A stretch of 64,000 bases of DNA from Albidovulum litorale. Lineage in GTDB: Bacteria; Pseudomonadota; Alphaproteobacteria; Rhodobacterales; Rhodobacteraceae. Shown here piece after piece: positions 16,364 through 25,693 of this stretch. The notes beneath the pieces were generated by a model. That model had not been told where the DNA came from. It ran no database searches and was given only the letters and a program-made list of their open reading frames with translations. Within the stretch, counting starts at the first letter, position 1; every line of letters begins with the position of its first letter. The translations under genes were made by a program, and so were the position numbers. The stretch spans positions 372,001-436,000 of the forward strand of contig NZ_JAOWKZ010000002.1 of the NCBI RefSeq assembly GCF_025751495.1, written 5' to 3'.

Positions 16364-17402
16364 ACCGATTCCCAATCCCACGGCCCTGCGCCGCTTTGGC
16401 CTGCCCGCCGGGGCGCTGGCGCTGACGGTGCTCATCGCCTCGGCCCTCGCGCTTCTGGCGGGTGCCAACCCTTTCGCCACGCTCGGCCTGATCCTGAAAG
16501 GCGCGGCGGGGTCGAAATTCGCGCTTCTGGAGACGCTGAACCGCGCCACGCCCCTGATCTTCACCGGCCTTGCCGTCGCGGTCGCTTTCCGGGCCAAGTT
16601 GTGGAATATCGGCGCCGAGGCGCAGCTTTACGGCGGGGCGATCGTCACCGTCCTGCTCGGAACCGGCGCGCTGCCCCTGCCCTCCGCGTTGCTGATCCCG
16701 GTCATTGCCGTTGCAGCAATGCTGACCGGGGCGCTGATCCTTCTTGGGCCGGTGTTGATGAAAACACGTCTGGGCGTCGATGAGGTCGTCACCACGCTGC
16801 TTTTCAACTTCATCATGCTGCTCTTCGTCTCCTACCTGCTGGAAGGGCCGATGAAGGACCCGATGGGGATGGGCTGGCCCAAATCCCCCGCGCTCGACAA
16901 GGCCGCGCGCCTGCCGCGCATTGTCGAGGGGCTGCGGCTGCACTGGGGCTTTGCTTTGGCGATCCTCTCGGCCCTCGCGGTCTGGGTGATCCAGACCCGC
17001 ACGACACTGGGCTATGAAATCCGCGCCGTGGGCCTCAATGCCGAGGCCGCGCGGTTCGCTGGCATTCCGGTCGGCAAGGTCATGGTCAAGACCGCACTTC
17101 TCTCGGGTGGGCTCGCCGCCCTTGCCGGGTTTTCCGAGGTTGCAGGGCTGAAGGGCAACCTGACCTTGGACCTCTCGCCTGGCTTTGGCTACACCGGCAT
17201 CATCGTCGCGATGCTGGCGCTTCTGAACCCCCTTGGCGTCGTTATCTCGGCCATCTTCGTCGCGGGCGTCTTTGTTGGTGCCGACAGCATGAGCCGCGCG
17301 GCGGGGGTGCCGACTTACATTGCCGATATCCTCATGGCGACGGCGCTTCTGACCATGGTTCTGGCGCTGAAACTCACGACAACCCGGATCAGGTGGCGCT
17401 GA
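16353..17402 (+). CDS. Nucleoside-type ABC permease 1
   Basis: A 349-residue inner-membrane permease of the BPD_transp_2 family. It has about nine hydrophobic helices, the ATPLIFTGLAVAVAFRAKLWNIGAEAQL block characteristic of nucleoside permeases, and the coupling region GLNAEAARFAGIPVGKVMVKTALLSGGLAALAG. The ATG at 16353 follows an A-G9-type ribosome site. It overlaps the ATPase gene by 11 nt and the next permease by one base, so all are translated from one message. Confidence 0.9.
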   Translation: MRLEPIPNPTALRRFGLPAGALALTVLIASALALLAGANPFATLGLILKGAAGSKFALLETLNRATPLIFTGLAVAVAFRAKLWNIGAEAQLYGGAIVTVLLGTGALPLPSALLIPVIAVAAMLTGALILLGPVLMKTRLGVDEVVTTLLFNFIMLLFVSYLLEGPMKDPMGMGWPKSPALDKAARLPRIVEGLRLHWGFALAILSALAVWVIQTRTTLGYEIRAVGLNAEAARFAGIPVGKVMVKTALLSGGLAALAGFSEVAGLKGNLTLDLSPGFGYTGIIVAMLALLNPLGVVISAIFVAGVFVGADSMSRAAGVPTYIADILMATALLTMVLALKLTTTRIRWR

Positions 17403-18346
17403 TGGACCTTCTCGACATCCTCCTCTCCGCCACCTTCTGGGCCGCCGTGATCCGCATCGCTTCGCCCCTGATCTTCGCGACTTTGGGGGAACTCATCTGC
17501 GAACGCGCGGGCGTGCTGAACCTTGGGATCGAGGGGATCATGGTGATCGGCGCCTTCGCGGGCTGGATGGCGGTCTATCTGGGAACCGGGCTCTGGGTCG
17601 GGGTCGGGGTTGCCATGCTGGCGGGGATGCTCTTCGGCCTTCTGCACGCGACGCTGACGGTGCCCTTCGGGCTCTCGCAGCATGTCGTGGGCCTTGGCGT
17701 CACATTGCTGGCCACGGCTACGGCTAGTTTTGCCTACCGCCTGTCGCTGCCCGAGGTCACCTCGCCGCCAAAGATCACGCCCTTCCAGCCATGGGAAATC
17801 CCGGTTCTATCGGACATCCCCCTGCTTGGGCCCGCGCTCTTTTCCCAGACCGCACTGACCTATCTGGCCTTCATCCTCGTCATCGTAGTCTCGCTCATCC
17901 TCTACCGCACACCACTTGGCCTTGCCCTGCGGGCCGCAGGCGAAAACCCCGCCTCGGTCGAGGCGCAGGGGCTTTCCGTCACCGCGATCCGCATGGGGGC
18001 GGTGATCGTCGGATCGGGCCTGATGGCAATCGGCGGGGCCTTCCTGACCATGTCGGCCTTCTCGAGCTTCTTCTTCGAAATGGTCAACGGGCGCGGCTGG
18101 ATCTGCATCGCGCTCGTCGTCTTCGGCGCATGGCGGCCGGGCAAGGCGCTTCTCGGTGCACTCCTCTTTGCAGGCTTCGACGCGCTTCAGGTTCGGCTGC
18201 AACAGACGCCGATGGGGGCGGTGGTGCCCTATCAGGTCTTCCTGATGGTGCCCTATGTGCTATCCATCCTTGCCCTCATCCTCATGTCGCGCCGCGCCGA
18301 GGTGCCTGCCGCGCTGATGGTTCCGTTCAACAAGGGGGAGCGGTGA
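17402..18346 (+). CDS. Nucleoside-type ABC permease 2
   Basis: A 314-residue second permease with the N-terminal IASPLIFATLGELICERAGVLNLGIEGIMVIGAF signature of the NupC/YufQ-like subunits and the coupling loop ENPASVEAQGLSVTAIRMGAVIVGSGLMAIGG. The ATG at 17402 overlaps the previous TGA; a GTG three codons earlier is also possible. It forms the channel with the 16353 gene product. Confidence 0.9.
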   Translation: MDLLDILLSATFWAAVIRIASPLIFATLGELICERAGVLNLGIEGIMVIGAFAGWMAVYLGTGLWVGVGVAMLAGMLFGLLHATLTVPFGLSQHVVGLGVTLLATATASFAYRLSLPEVTSPPKITPFQPWEIPVLSDIPLLGPALFSQTALTYLAFILVIVVSLILYRTPLGLALRAAGENPASVEAQGLSVTAIRMGAVIVGSGLMAIGGAFLTMSAFSSFFFEMVNGRGWICIALVVFGAWRPGKALLGALLFAGFDALQVRLQQTPMGAVVPYQVFLMVPYVLSILALILMSRRAEVPAALMVPFNKGER

Positions 18347-19626
18347 TGTTCGACCTTCTGATCAAAGGCGGCACGCTGCCGGATGGCACGGTGTCCGATA
18401 TCGCCATTGCGGGCGACCGGATCGCCGCGACCGGACGCGTCGAAGGCGACGCAAGCGAGGTGATCGACGCGACCGGCGACCTCGTCTCGCCCCCCTTCGT
18501 CGACCCGCATTTCCACATGGACGCGACGCTCAGCTACGGCCTGCCGCGCGTGAACGCGTCGGGCACGCTTTTGGAGGGCATCTCGCTTTGGGGCGAGCTG
18601 CGCGAGATCGCAACGGTGGATGAGATGATCGCCCGCGCGCTGACCTATTGCGACTGGGCGGCCTCGATGGGGCTTCTGGCGATCCGCACCCATGTTGATA
18701 CGACGCCGGACCACCTTCGCGGAGTCGAGGCGATGCTGGAGGTGAAACGCCGCGTCGCAGGCTACATCGACCTGCAACTCGTGGCCTTCCCGCAGGACGG
18801 GCTCTACCGCACGAAGACCGGGCGCGAGAACGTGATCCGCGCGCTTGACATGGGCGTGGATGTCGTCGGCGGCATCCCGCATTTCGAACGCACGATGGAA
18901 GAAGGCGCGGAATCCATGCGCGACCTATGCCGCATCTCTGCCGAACGCGGACTAATGATCGACGTTCATTGCGACGAAACCGACGACCCGATGAGCCGCC
19001 ATGTGGAGACGCTCGCACGTGAGGTCACGCGTCATGGGTTGGGTGGCAGGGCCGCAGGCAGCCATCTGACCTCAATGCATTCGATGGACAATTACTATGT
19101 GTCCAAACTCCTGCCTCTGATCGCCGAAAGCGGCATGACCGCCATCCCCAATCCCCTGATCAACATCACCCTTCAAGGCCGCCACGACACCTACCCGAAG
19201 CGGCGCGGCCTGACACGGGTGAAAGAGATGCAGGCCCATGGCATCACCGTCGGCTGGGGGCAGGACTGCGTTCTGGACCCTTGGTATTCGCTCGGCACCG
19301 CCGACATGCTGGACGTGGCCTTCATGGGCCTGCACGTGGCCCAGATGACCCATCCCGAGGAGATGGCCCGCTGCTTCCGCATGGTGACGGAGGACAATGC
19401 CCGGATCATGGGGCTGGAGGGCTATGGCCTGAATAAGGGCGATGTCGCTTCGCTGGTGATCCTTGACGCGGGCAACCCGACCGAGGCGCTGAGGCTCCGT
19501 GCCGAGAGGCTGGCGGTGGTTTCAAAGGGCAAGGTCATCTCGCGCCGCAGCCGCAATGACGCCCGACTTGCGCTCGCAGACCGGCCCGGGACGGTGCGGC
19601 GGCGCTACGGGGTGCCGAAGCCTTAG
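18346..19626 (+). CDS. codA: Cytosine deaminase
   Basis: A 426-residue amidohydrolase that deaminates cytosine to uracil, close in length to E. coli CodA (427). Metal ligands are visible: H55 and H57 in DPHFHMDA, H208 in VHCDETDD (with E211 as the likely proton shuttle) and D307 in GWGQDCVLDPW. The segment SHLTSMHSMDNYYVSKLLPLI is also conserved in CodA. The start overlaps the permease stop. Deaminase and importer in one operon imply uptake of cytosine or cytosine-like bases and feeding into uracil metabolism. Confidence 0.92.
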   Translation: MFDLLIKGGTLPDGTVSDIAIAGDRIAATGRVEGDASEVIDATGDLVSPPFVDPHFHMDATLSYGLPRVNASGTLLEGISLWGELREIATVDEMIARALTYCDWAASMGLLAIRTHVDTTPDHLRGVEAMLEVKRRVAGYIDLQLVAFPQDGLYRTKTGRENVIRALDMGVDVVGGIPHFERTMEEGAESMRDLCRISAERGLMIDVHCDETDDPMSRHVETLAREVTRHGLGGRAAGSHLTSMHSMDNYYVSKLLPLIAESGMTAIPNPLINITLQGRHDTYPKRRGLTRVKEMQAHGITVGWGQDCVLDPWYSLGTADMLDVAFMGLHVAQMTHPEEMARCFRMVTEDNARIMGLEGYGLNKGDVASLVILDAGNPTEALRLRAERLAVVSKGKVISRRSRNDARLALADRPGTVRRRYGVPKP

Positions 19627-19641
19627 ATTGCGCTGGGGCAG

Positions 19642-19980
19642 TTATTCCTCGCCCGCTTCTTGGCACATCAGCTTCGTGAAGACCCCGGTACAGACGGTGC
19701 GCTTCCCGAAACCTTCGGCACGGATACGGGTGTAAAGCACTCGGTCCTCGACCGACACGTCCAACCCGTCGCGAACCATCGAAAAGCAATCGGACGGGCT
19801 GAGCTTGCAGGCAACAAGGGCGATGGCTGCGATCGGGTCACCCTGCTGACCGATATCCTCGGTCGCGATCCGGTGCTGAAGCTCTGCCCGCAGCATGTCG
19901 TCAAAGGCGGCTTCACCGGGTTTCATCAGCCACGCCGCACCCGCCGCGAGGACAATCAGCAGAACCACCCATTTGAACAT
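19642..19980 (-). CDS. Small exported or membrane-anchored hypothetical protein
   Basis: A 112-residue protein with one N-terminal hydrophobic helix (MFKWVVLLIVLAAGAAWLM), followed by a soluble part with three cysteines in the middle and end (VACKLSPSDC, RTVCTGVF, LMCQE). The start is fixed by GGAGGT 5 nt before the ATG. It loosely resembles DUF4359-type small proteins, but I am not certain. It converges on codA and lies downstream of cpdB on the same strand, with 83 bp between. Confidence 0.6.
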   Translation of the reverse strand: MFKWVVLLIVLAAGAAWLMKPGEAAFDDMLRAELQHRIATEDIGQQGDPIAAIALVACKLSPSDCFSMVRDGLDVSVEDRVLYTRIRAEGFGKRTVCTGVFTKLMCQEAGEE

Positions 19981-20063
19981 ACGCACCTCCACCGGCAGAT
20001 TGCCGATGGTTATGCCTGCGGGACCTGTTGCTGTCGAGCCCCGCTATTGATCCATCGCCAGGG

Positions 20064-22043
20064 TCAAAGCGATATCCGGAACCGAGCAAAGCCGTCCGGC
20101 CCGTCACCCGCCGGTTCGATCTTCACGGCCTTGACGTCACCGATATGATCGGCCGCCTTCGGTGCGGTGTCGAACAATACGCTCGTCCCCGGCAGGGCCT
20201 TGAAATGCCAGTTTGAATCGGCCGCCGGATTGATCGTGCCCTGTTCAACGATATAGCGCACGATGATGTCGCGGTTGGTGTCTGGCCCCTCGAAGATGGT
20301 CGTGTCGCCTTTTGCCCCCGGGAAATCTCCACCGCCCGAGGCGCGGTAGTTGTTCGTCGCGATGATGAACTCGGCCGCCGGGTCGACCGGTTTGCCGTCA
20401 TACATCAGGTTGACGATGCGGCTGGCATCGGGGTTCAGATCCTCACCCTTCGGCCCGTATTTCGAGGGCTGTGAGATATCGATCTCATAGCTCACGCCAT
20501 CGATCACATCGAAATTGTAGGACGGGAAGTCGGGGTTCAGCAGGACCTGATCGGCCTCGCCCGGTGTGACCTGGTTGAAGATACCTGCGGATCGTTCCAG
20601 CCAGTCCTTGAGCTGCGCGCCGGTAACCCGCACTGCCCGGATCGTGTTCGGGTAAAGGTAAAGGTCGGCGACGTTCTTGATCGCCACATCGCCGGGTGCG
20701 ACATCGGTGTAATAGTCCGGTCCGCCCCGGCCACCGGCTTTAAAAGGTGCCGCCGCCGAGAGGATCGGCAGGCCCTCATGCGCGGTGCCCTTCATCATCT
20801 CCTCAATATACCATTTCTGGGCGATGGAGACGATCTGCACCGAAGGGTCATCGGCCACGAGTGCAAAGTAGGAATGGAGGGGCGCCGATGTCTTGCCCAC
20901 CGCGCGGCGGATATAGCCGAGCGTCTCGTCATGCTCTTTCTGAACCGAGGCCAGCACGCCCGGCACACTTTCGACCAGCGCCGTCACCGACCGATCCTCG
21001 TTCCGCTTGGAAATCGGCCGCGCCTCGGTCGTGAAGCTGAGCACCCGCCATTCATTGCCGTCACGTTCCAGCAGCAGGTCAATGAGCCCCATATGCGAGC
21101 CCCAGAACCCCGCCATCACGGCGGGCTTACCAGACAGTGTGCCGTTAGAAATGTCGACTTCGGCCATTCCCTCGAAAGCGGGCGAGGGAAAAACGAGGTG
21201 ATTGTGCCCAGTGAGAAGCGCGTCTATTCCCGCCACGCGTGCAAGGGGCACAGAGGCGTTCTCCATTCCGTCAGTGTGTTCTGCGGAACCGATGCCGGAA
21301 TGGCTGAGCGCAATGATGATATCGCAGCCCTCCTCTCGCATCTGCGGCACCCAAGCCTCGGCAGCACTGACGATGTCGCGCGTTTCCACCTTTCCTTCAA
21401 GGTGGCGGCGATCCCAGGTAATGATCTGTGGTGGCACGAAACCGATCAGGCCCACGCGGATCGGATGCGCGTTCCCGGCCCCGTCAGTGACCTCCCGGTC
21501 GAGGATGATGTATGGCTTCAGCAGTGTTTCGTCATCGCGCGGGCTGGCGCCGAGCGTCTTTGCGACATTGGCCGAGACAACCGGGAAGTTGGCACCCGCG
21601 AGAGTCTTCGCCAGAAAGTCCAGGCCATAGTTGAACTCGTGGTTGCCCAGCGTGGAGGCGTCGAAATTCAGCGTGTTCATCGCGGCGATGACGGGGTGCA
21701 GATCGCCCTCCTTCATCCCCCGCTCATAAGCGATATAGTCGCCCATCGGATTGCCCTGCAGGAAATCGCCGTTGTCGACGAGCATGGAGTTTGTCGCCTC
21801 GGCCCGGATCCCTTCGATGATCGCAGCGGTTCGGGCAAGGCCCACGGTGTCGATCGCCTTGTCGGAGTAATAGTCGTAGGGGAAAACATGAACGTGGATG
21901 TCGGTCGTCTCCATGATCCGCAGATGTGCCTGGTTGGCGGCGGCAAAGGCGGAATAGGGATGCAACGCGATCAAGGAAACTCCGGCAGTCGTCCCGGCGA
22001 GGAAGCCCCGACGGGAAAGGGTCGATGGGTTGATGGTTGTCAC
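20064..22043 (-). CDS. cpdB: Periplasmic 2',3'-cyclic-nucleotide 2'-phosphodiesterase/3'-nucleotidase
   Basis: A 659-residue metallophosphoesterase plus 5'-nucleotidase C-terminal domain that turns cyclic nucleotides and 3'-nucleotides outside the cell into nucleosides. A twin-arginine signal peptide is present (SRRGFLAG). Metal-site motifs are visible: [43 protein letters not shown] and LTGHNH. The C-terminal domain includes the [12 protein letters not shown] substrate segment. A GTG start follows GGGAGG by 5 nt. It would feed the nucleoside importer encoded nearby. Confidence 0.92.
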   Translation of the reverse strand: MTTINPSTLSRRGFLAGTTAGVSLIALHPYSAFAAANQAHLRIMETTDIHVHVFPYDYYSDKAIDTVGLARTAAIIEGIRAEATNSMLVDNGDFLQGNPMGDYIAYERGMKEGDLHPVIAAMNTLNFDASTLGNHEFNYGLDFLAKTLAGANFPVVSANVAKTLGASPRDDETLLKPYIILDREVTDGAGNAHPIRVGLIGFVPPQIITWDRRHLEGKVETRDIVSAAEAWVPQMREEGCDIIIALSHSGIGSAEHTDGMENASVPLARVAGIDALLTGHNHLVFPSPAFEGMAEVDISNGTLSGKPAVMAGFWGSHMGLIDLLLERDGNEWRVLSFTTEARPISKRNEDRSVTALVESVPGVLASVQKEHDETLGYIRRAVGKTSAPLHSYFALVADDPSVQIVSIAQKWYIEEMMKGTAHEGLPILSAAAPFKAGGRGGPDYYTDVAPGDVAIKNVADLYLYPNTIRAVRVTGAQLKDWLERSAGIFNQVTPGEADQVLLNPDFPSYNFDVIDGVSYEIDISQPSKYGPKGEDLNPDASRIVNLMYDGKPVDPAAEFIIATNNYRASGGGDFPGAKGDTTIFEGPDTNRDIIVRYIVEQGTINPAADSNWHFKALPGTSVLFDTAPKAADHIGDVKAVKIEPAGDGPDGFARFRISL

Positions 22044-22258
22044 GGGAACCTCCCTTGGTGTGATGGTCAGGGATCACGCCAAGGTACCATTACTTTGCGG
22101 AGATTCTAACCGGAGATATTTCATCGGGTCACCAAATAAGAGATAAATATGTAACATTTTCTACTCTTGATTGTTCAATAGGGGCGATAGAGACGCATTG
22201 ATCCGTTTGCACCCGCCTTTCCGCCGTGCCACATCTGAGCCGACCTGAGGAGAGAAGC

Positions 22259-23218
22259 ATGCGCAAGGCGGAAACGGTAACTTTCGGCGGATCGGGTCTG
22301 GACCGCGCCGCCTGGTTGCGGGGCAAAGCCGAGGACCTGTCTGCGCACATGACGGATGGATCCGCATGCATCCTGCCGATCTGGCGCGGCAAACCTTTGT
22401 TCGCGAGCCATGCGGCCGCTTGGGTTGCGCGGGGTCACCCGGTTCTCGAAACGGCTGCGGAAACGCCGGTCTTTCTTGGTCTTGACGAAGGGCAGGCGCG
22501 GTTCGCCGCCGACATCTCGGCATGGGAGCCCGAGACCGGTGACACGCCGCCTGCGGGCGTCTTCTTCGACCCGACCGAACAACGCCATCCTGCCCTGCCA
22601 GATGATTACCGGTTCGCTGAACTGCGCGGTGTGATGGCGGACCTTACGCCGCGCGATGCCGAACTGGTGGCCACCGCAAAGGCGATCCTTGGCTGGCACC
22701 GCAGCCACCGCTTCTGCTCGGCCTGCGGACAGCCCAGCGCTGTTGCGGATGGTGGCTGGCAACGCCGTTGCGCGACCTGCGGCACGTTCCATTTTCCGCG
22801 CACCGATCCGGTGGTGATCATGCTGATCACGCGGGGAAACAAGACATTGCTTGGCCGCTCGCCGGGTTGGCCTGAGGGCATGTATTCCTGCCTCGCCGGG
22901 TTCGTCGAGCCGGGCGAGTCTTTGGAGGCAGCCGTACGTCGTGAAGTGGCCGAGGAAACCGGTGTCAGGGTCGGTCCCGTCCGCTATCTTGCCAGCCAGC
23001 CATGGCCCTATCCGTCGTCGCTGATGATCGGCTGCACGGGCGAAGCGGTGACGGACGAGATCACCGTCGACCCACATGAGATCGAGGATGCGATCTGGGT
23101 CAGCAGAGAAGATGTGGCGCTGGCTCTGTCCGGGGAGCACCCGACAATCCGGCGGCCGCGCAACGGCGCGATCGCGGGTTTTCTGCTTGCCAACTGGGTT
23201 GCGGACCGGCTCGATTGA
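22259..23218 (+). CDS. nudC: NAD+ diphosphatase / NADH pyrophosphatase
   Basis: A 319-residue Nudix enzyme that hydrolyses NADH to NMNH and AMP and can remove NAD caps from RNA. It has a zinc ribbon (C153, C156, C171, C174), the Nudix box GFVEPGESLEAAVRREVAEETGV, and the NudC-specific SQPWPYPSSLM that follows it. The ATG at 22259 has TGAGGAGAG upstream. It is divergent from cpdB across a 215-bp AT-rich gap; no clear operator was found there apart from TTGATTGTTCAA at 22167-22178, which I cannot assign. Confidence 0.95.
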   Translation: MRKAETVTFGGSGLDRAAWLRGKAEDLSAHMTDGSACILPIWRGKPLFASHAAAWVARGHPVLETAAETPVFLGLDEGQARFAADISAWEPETGDTPPAGVFFDPTEQRHPALPDDYRFAELRGVMADLTPRDAELVATAKAILGWHRSHRFCSACGQPSAVADGGWQRRCATCGTFHFPRTDPVVIMLITRGNKTLLGRSPGWPEGMYSCLAGFVEPGESLEAAVRREVAEETGVRVGPVRYLASQPWPYPSSLMIGCTGEAVTDEITVDPHEIEDAIWVSREDVALALSGEHPTIRRPRNGAIAGFLLANWVADRLD

Positions 23219-23257
23219 CGCCAATAGTCGGCGCGGGAGAATGGGGAGAATAGAAGC

Positions 23258-23731
23258 GTGAAGTTTTCCACGAAGGAAGACGTCGAAGTGCCCGCTGGAG
23301 AAGTCTTTGATTTCTTGTCCGATTTCGGCTCATTCGAAAGGGCGGCGGTACGGCGCGGGGCAGAAGTCACACGGGTGGACCGAATTGCCGAAGTCGGGCC
23401 GGGCCTGACCTGGAGCGTCCGCTTTCCCATGCGCGGAAAGATGCGGCGGGTGCTATGCGAGCTTGCCCGGTTTGACCGACCCGAGGCCCTGAACGTCAAC
23501 GCCGAAAGCACGGGTTTTCATATCGCGCTTGCCGTCGCACTGGTCGAGCTTTCGCCGAAGCGGACCCGTATGACCGTCGACGCCGAAATAAAACCGCGTA
23601 CCCTGGCGGCGCGGCTGATGCTGCAGTCTGTCCGGATCAACAAGGCTGGTTTTGTCCGCCGGTTCGAGGCGCGGGTGCAGAAATATGCGGCGGACCTGGA
23701 GCTCAGGCATCTTGGGCACGGGGTATCCTGA
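23258..23731 (+). CDS. SRPBCC-fold protein
   Basis: A 157-residue protein starting MKFSTKEDVEVPAGEVFDFLSDFGSFERAAVRRG, the typical beginning of START/Bet v1-like (SRPBCC) ligand-binding proteins. No signal peptide or catalytic motif can be read. GTG start with GGGGAGAAT upstream. It follows nudC by 39 bp in the same direction and may be cotranscribed. Ligand unknown. Confidence 0.75.
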   Translation: MKFSTKEDVEVPAGEVFDFLSDFGSFERAAVRRGAEVTRVDRIAEVGPGLTWSVRFPMRGKMRRVLCELARFDRPEALNVNAESTGFHIALAVALVELSPKRTRMTVDAEIKPRTLAARLMLQSVRINKAGFVRRFEARVQKYAADLELRHLGHGVS

Positions 23732-23883
23732 AAAGCGCGCCCTGTGACAAAACGCATTATCGGCAAGACTGCCAAAGCGCGCCCTATCAAGGCCACATTC
23801 ATAGGCAAAATCGCAGCAATCCGTTTTGGATTTACGGTATTGTAAGAAAACCCCGCACAATAAAGGCGGGACAGAAGGAGAGA

Positions 23884-24483
23884 ATGAGGGATCGTCGTTC
23901 GCTCATGGCCGGGGCCTTCGCGGCCGCAGCGTTCGGTGGTAGGGCCGCGCCGGTCGCGGCACTGACCAAGACCGATATCGTCCTGCCACCTGCACCAATC
24001 GCCGGATTGACCATCTCGCCCGAGCTTTATCCGACCGTCGTGCGCGTGAAACGCAGCTTCGAACCCGGCTCGATCCATGTGATCTCGTCCCAGCATTTCC
24101 TCTACTACATCGTCCGGCCACAAACCGCGATCCGCTACGGCGTAGCGGTCGGCAAGTCAGAACTTGTCTATCGCGGTGAGGCGGTGGTCGGGCGCAAGGT
24201 CGAATGGCCCAGCTGGAAACCCACGCCTGAGATGATCGAACGCAATCCGGCGGCCTATGAGAAATATGCCGACGGCATGCCGGGCGGGCCGAAAAACCCC
24301 TTGGGCGCGCGGGCGCTATACCTTTACCACGACGGCATCGACACGGCGATCCGCATCCATGGCACAACCGAACCGAACTCCATCGGGCATTCGGTGTCGA
24401 ACGGCTGCCTGAGGATGGTCAATGATCACGTGATCGACCTATACAACCGCGTGGAACTTGGCGCGCCGGTCACGGTCTACTGA
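23884..24483 (+). CDS. L,D-transpeptidase (YkuD domain)
   Basis: A 199-residue exported enzyme that makes 3-3 peptidoglycan cross-links or attaches proteins to peptidoglycan. The N-terminal MRDRRSLMAGAFAAAAFGG resembles a Tat or Sec signal. The catalytic motif is present: H159 (RIHGTTEP), H169 (IGHSVSNG) and nucleophile C175 in SNGCLRM. The ATG follows GAAGGAGAG. The upstream gap holds a duplicated 12-mer AAAGCGCGCCCT at 23732-23743 and 23774-23785. Confidence 0.9.
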   Translation: MRDRRSLMAGAFAAAAFGGRAAPVAALTKTDIVLPPAPIAGLTISPELYPTVVRVKRSFEPGSIHVISSQHFLYYIVRPQTAIRYGVAVGKSELVYRGEAVVGRKVEWPSWKPTPEMIERNPAAYEKYADGMPGGPKNPLGARALYLYHDGIDTAIRIHGTTEPNSIGHSVSNGCLRMVNDHVIDLYNRVELGAPVTVY

Positions 24484-24520
24484 CCCTTTCGGAGCATCGC
24501 GCGGGACGTTATGAGGGGCC

Positions 24521-25585
24521 ATGGCCCTGACCCTCACCTCCCTTCAGCAGATCGCCGCGCTTAGCTTCGACGCGGTGATCGACGTGCGCGCACCGCAGGA
24601 ATTCGCCGAAGATCATCTGCCGGGCGCGATCAACCTGCCGGTGCTGGACGACGCGGAACGGGCCCATGTGGGAACGGTCTATAAGCAGCAATCGCCCTTC
24701 CTCGCCCGCAAGATCGGCGCGGCGCTGGTGGCGCGCAATGCCGCCAAGCATCTGGAAGGACCGCTGGCCGATCTGCCGGGGGGGTGGCGGCCGCTGGTCT
24801 ATTGCTGGCGCGGCGGGCAAAGATCGGGGTCCTTCGCATCGATCCTGTCGCAGGTCGGCTGGCGGGTGGAACTGGTCGAAGGGGGCTACAAAAGCTGGCG
24901 GCGGCTCGTTGTGGCGGAACTGCAGGATCAGCCGGTCCGGTCTCCGCTCGTGGTGCTGGATGGCAATACCGGCTCGGCCAAGACGGAACTGCTCGGGCTT
25001 CTTGGCGATCATGGGGTTCAGACCATCGACCTTGAAGCGCTCGCCAATCATCGCGGCTCACTCTTCGGCGACATGCCGGGTGGACAGCCGACGCAGAAGG
25101 GGTTTGAGGGGCGGCTTGCCGTGGCGCTTGCGACCCTCGATCCGGCGCGGCCGGTGGTGGTGGAAGCGGAAAGCTCTCGGGTTGGCAATATCGCCTTGCC
25201 GAAACAGCTCTGGGCTGCAATGTGTGCAGCGCCCCGGATCCGCGTTGCCGCCCCGTTGGAGGCGCGCGCCGACTACCTCGCCCGCGCCTATGCCGATGTG
25301 ACCGGGGACCGGGACCGGTTGAAGGCGGTCGTTGCGCGGCTGAAGCCGCTGCATCCGGCCGAGCGGATCGAGGCATGGCTCGCCCTCGCCGAGAGGGATG
25401 ATTTTGTCGGGCTGGCGCGGGACCTGATGGCGGCCCATTACGACCCCCGCTACGAAAAGCACCGCGCCCGGTTCGCGCCGGAGCGCGAGGCAGTGATCGA
25501 GACCGCCGACCTCGCGGCAGCAACGCTCGACCCGGTTGCCTCCCGTATCGCAGACGCGGTGCGCGCGCTCACCACGACGCGCTGA
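24521..25585 (+). CDS. mnmH: tRNA 2-selenouridine synthase
   Basis: A 354-residue protein (also called SelU/YbbB) that exchanges sulfur for selenium at the wobble 2-thiouridine of some tRNAs. Rhodanese domain: VIDVRAPQEFAEDHLPGAINL and active cysteine C95 in PLVYCWRGGQRSGS. P-loop domain: GNTGSAKTELL, where Ala stands at the position usually Gly in Walker A. It converges with selD, the enzyme that makes its selenophosphate donor. A shared terminator-like repeat lies between them. Confidence 0.95.
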   Translation: MALTLTSLQQIAALSFDAVIDVRAPQEFAEDHLPGAINLPVLDDAERAHVGTVYKQQSPFLARKIGAALVARNAAKHLEGPLADLPGGWRPLVYCWRGGQRSGSFASILSQVGWRVELVEGGYKSWRRLVVAELQDQPVRSPLVVLDGNTGSAKTELLGLLGDHGVQTIDLEALANHRGSLFGDMPGGQPTQKGFEGRLAVALATLDPARPVVVEAESSRVGNIALPKQLWAAMCAAPRIRVAAPLEARADYLARAYADVTGDRDRLKAVVARLKPLHPAERIEAWLALAERDDFVGLARDLMAAHYDPRYEKHRARFAPEREAVIETADLAAATLDPVASRIADAVRALTTTR

Positions 25586-25590
25586 CAAAT

Positions 25591-25683
25591 GCCGTCTCGG
25601 GGGGCATCGAGCCCCCCTCACCGGGCGTCGCGTTCCGCGCCGCAGCCCGCCGGGCCAGAGTGTTTTCTGAACCGAAGAAGCAG
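25591..25683. repeat. Dispersed intergenic element copy 1, with bidirectional hairpin
   Basis: The core GGGGGGCATCGAGCCCCCC (25599-25617) forms a 7-bp stem with a 5-nt loop. It is followed by a GC-rich arm and an AT-richer end (gagtgttttctgaaccgaag, 25663-25682). The reverse complement of 39572-39660 aligns with it along nearly its whole length: the 19-bp core is identical and the tail similar. Both copies lie between convergent genes, so it probably ends transcription from mnmH and selD. Confidence 0.7.
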
Positions 25684-25693
25684 ATGGATGGGA

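Noticed and set aside
22167-22178. TTGATTGTTCAA as an FNR box between cpdB and nudC
   Set aside because: The half-sites are spaced by too few bases for TTGAT-N4-ATCAA, and neither gene has an obvious oxygen link.
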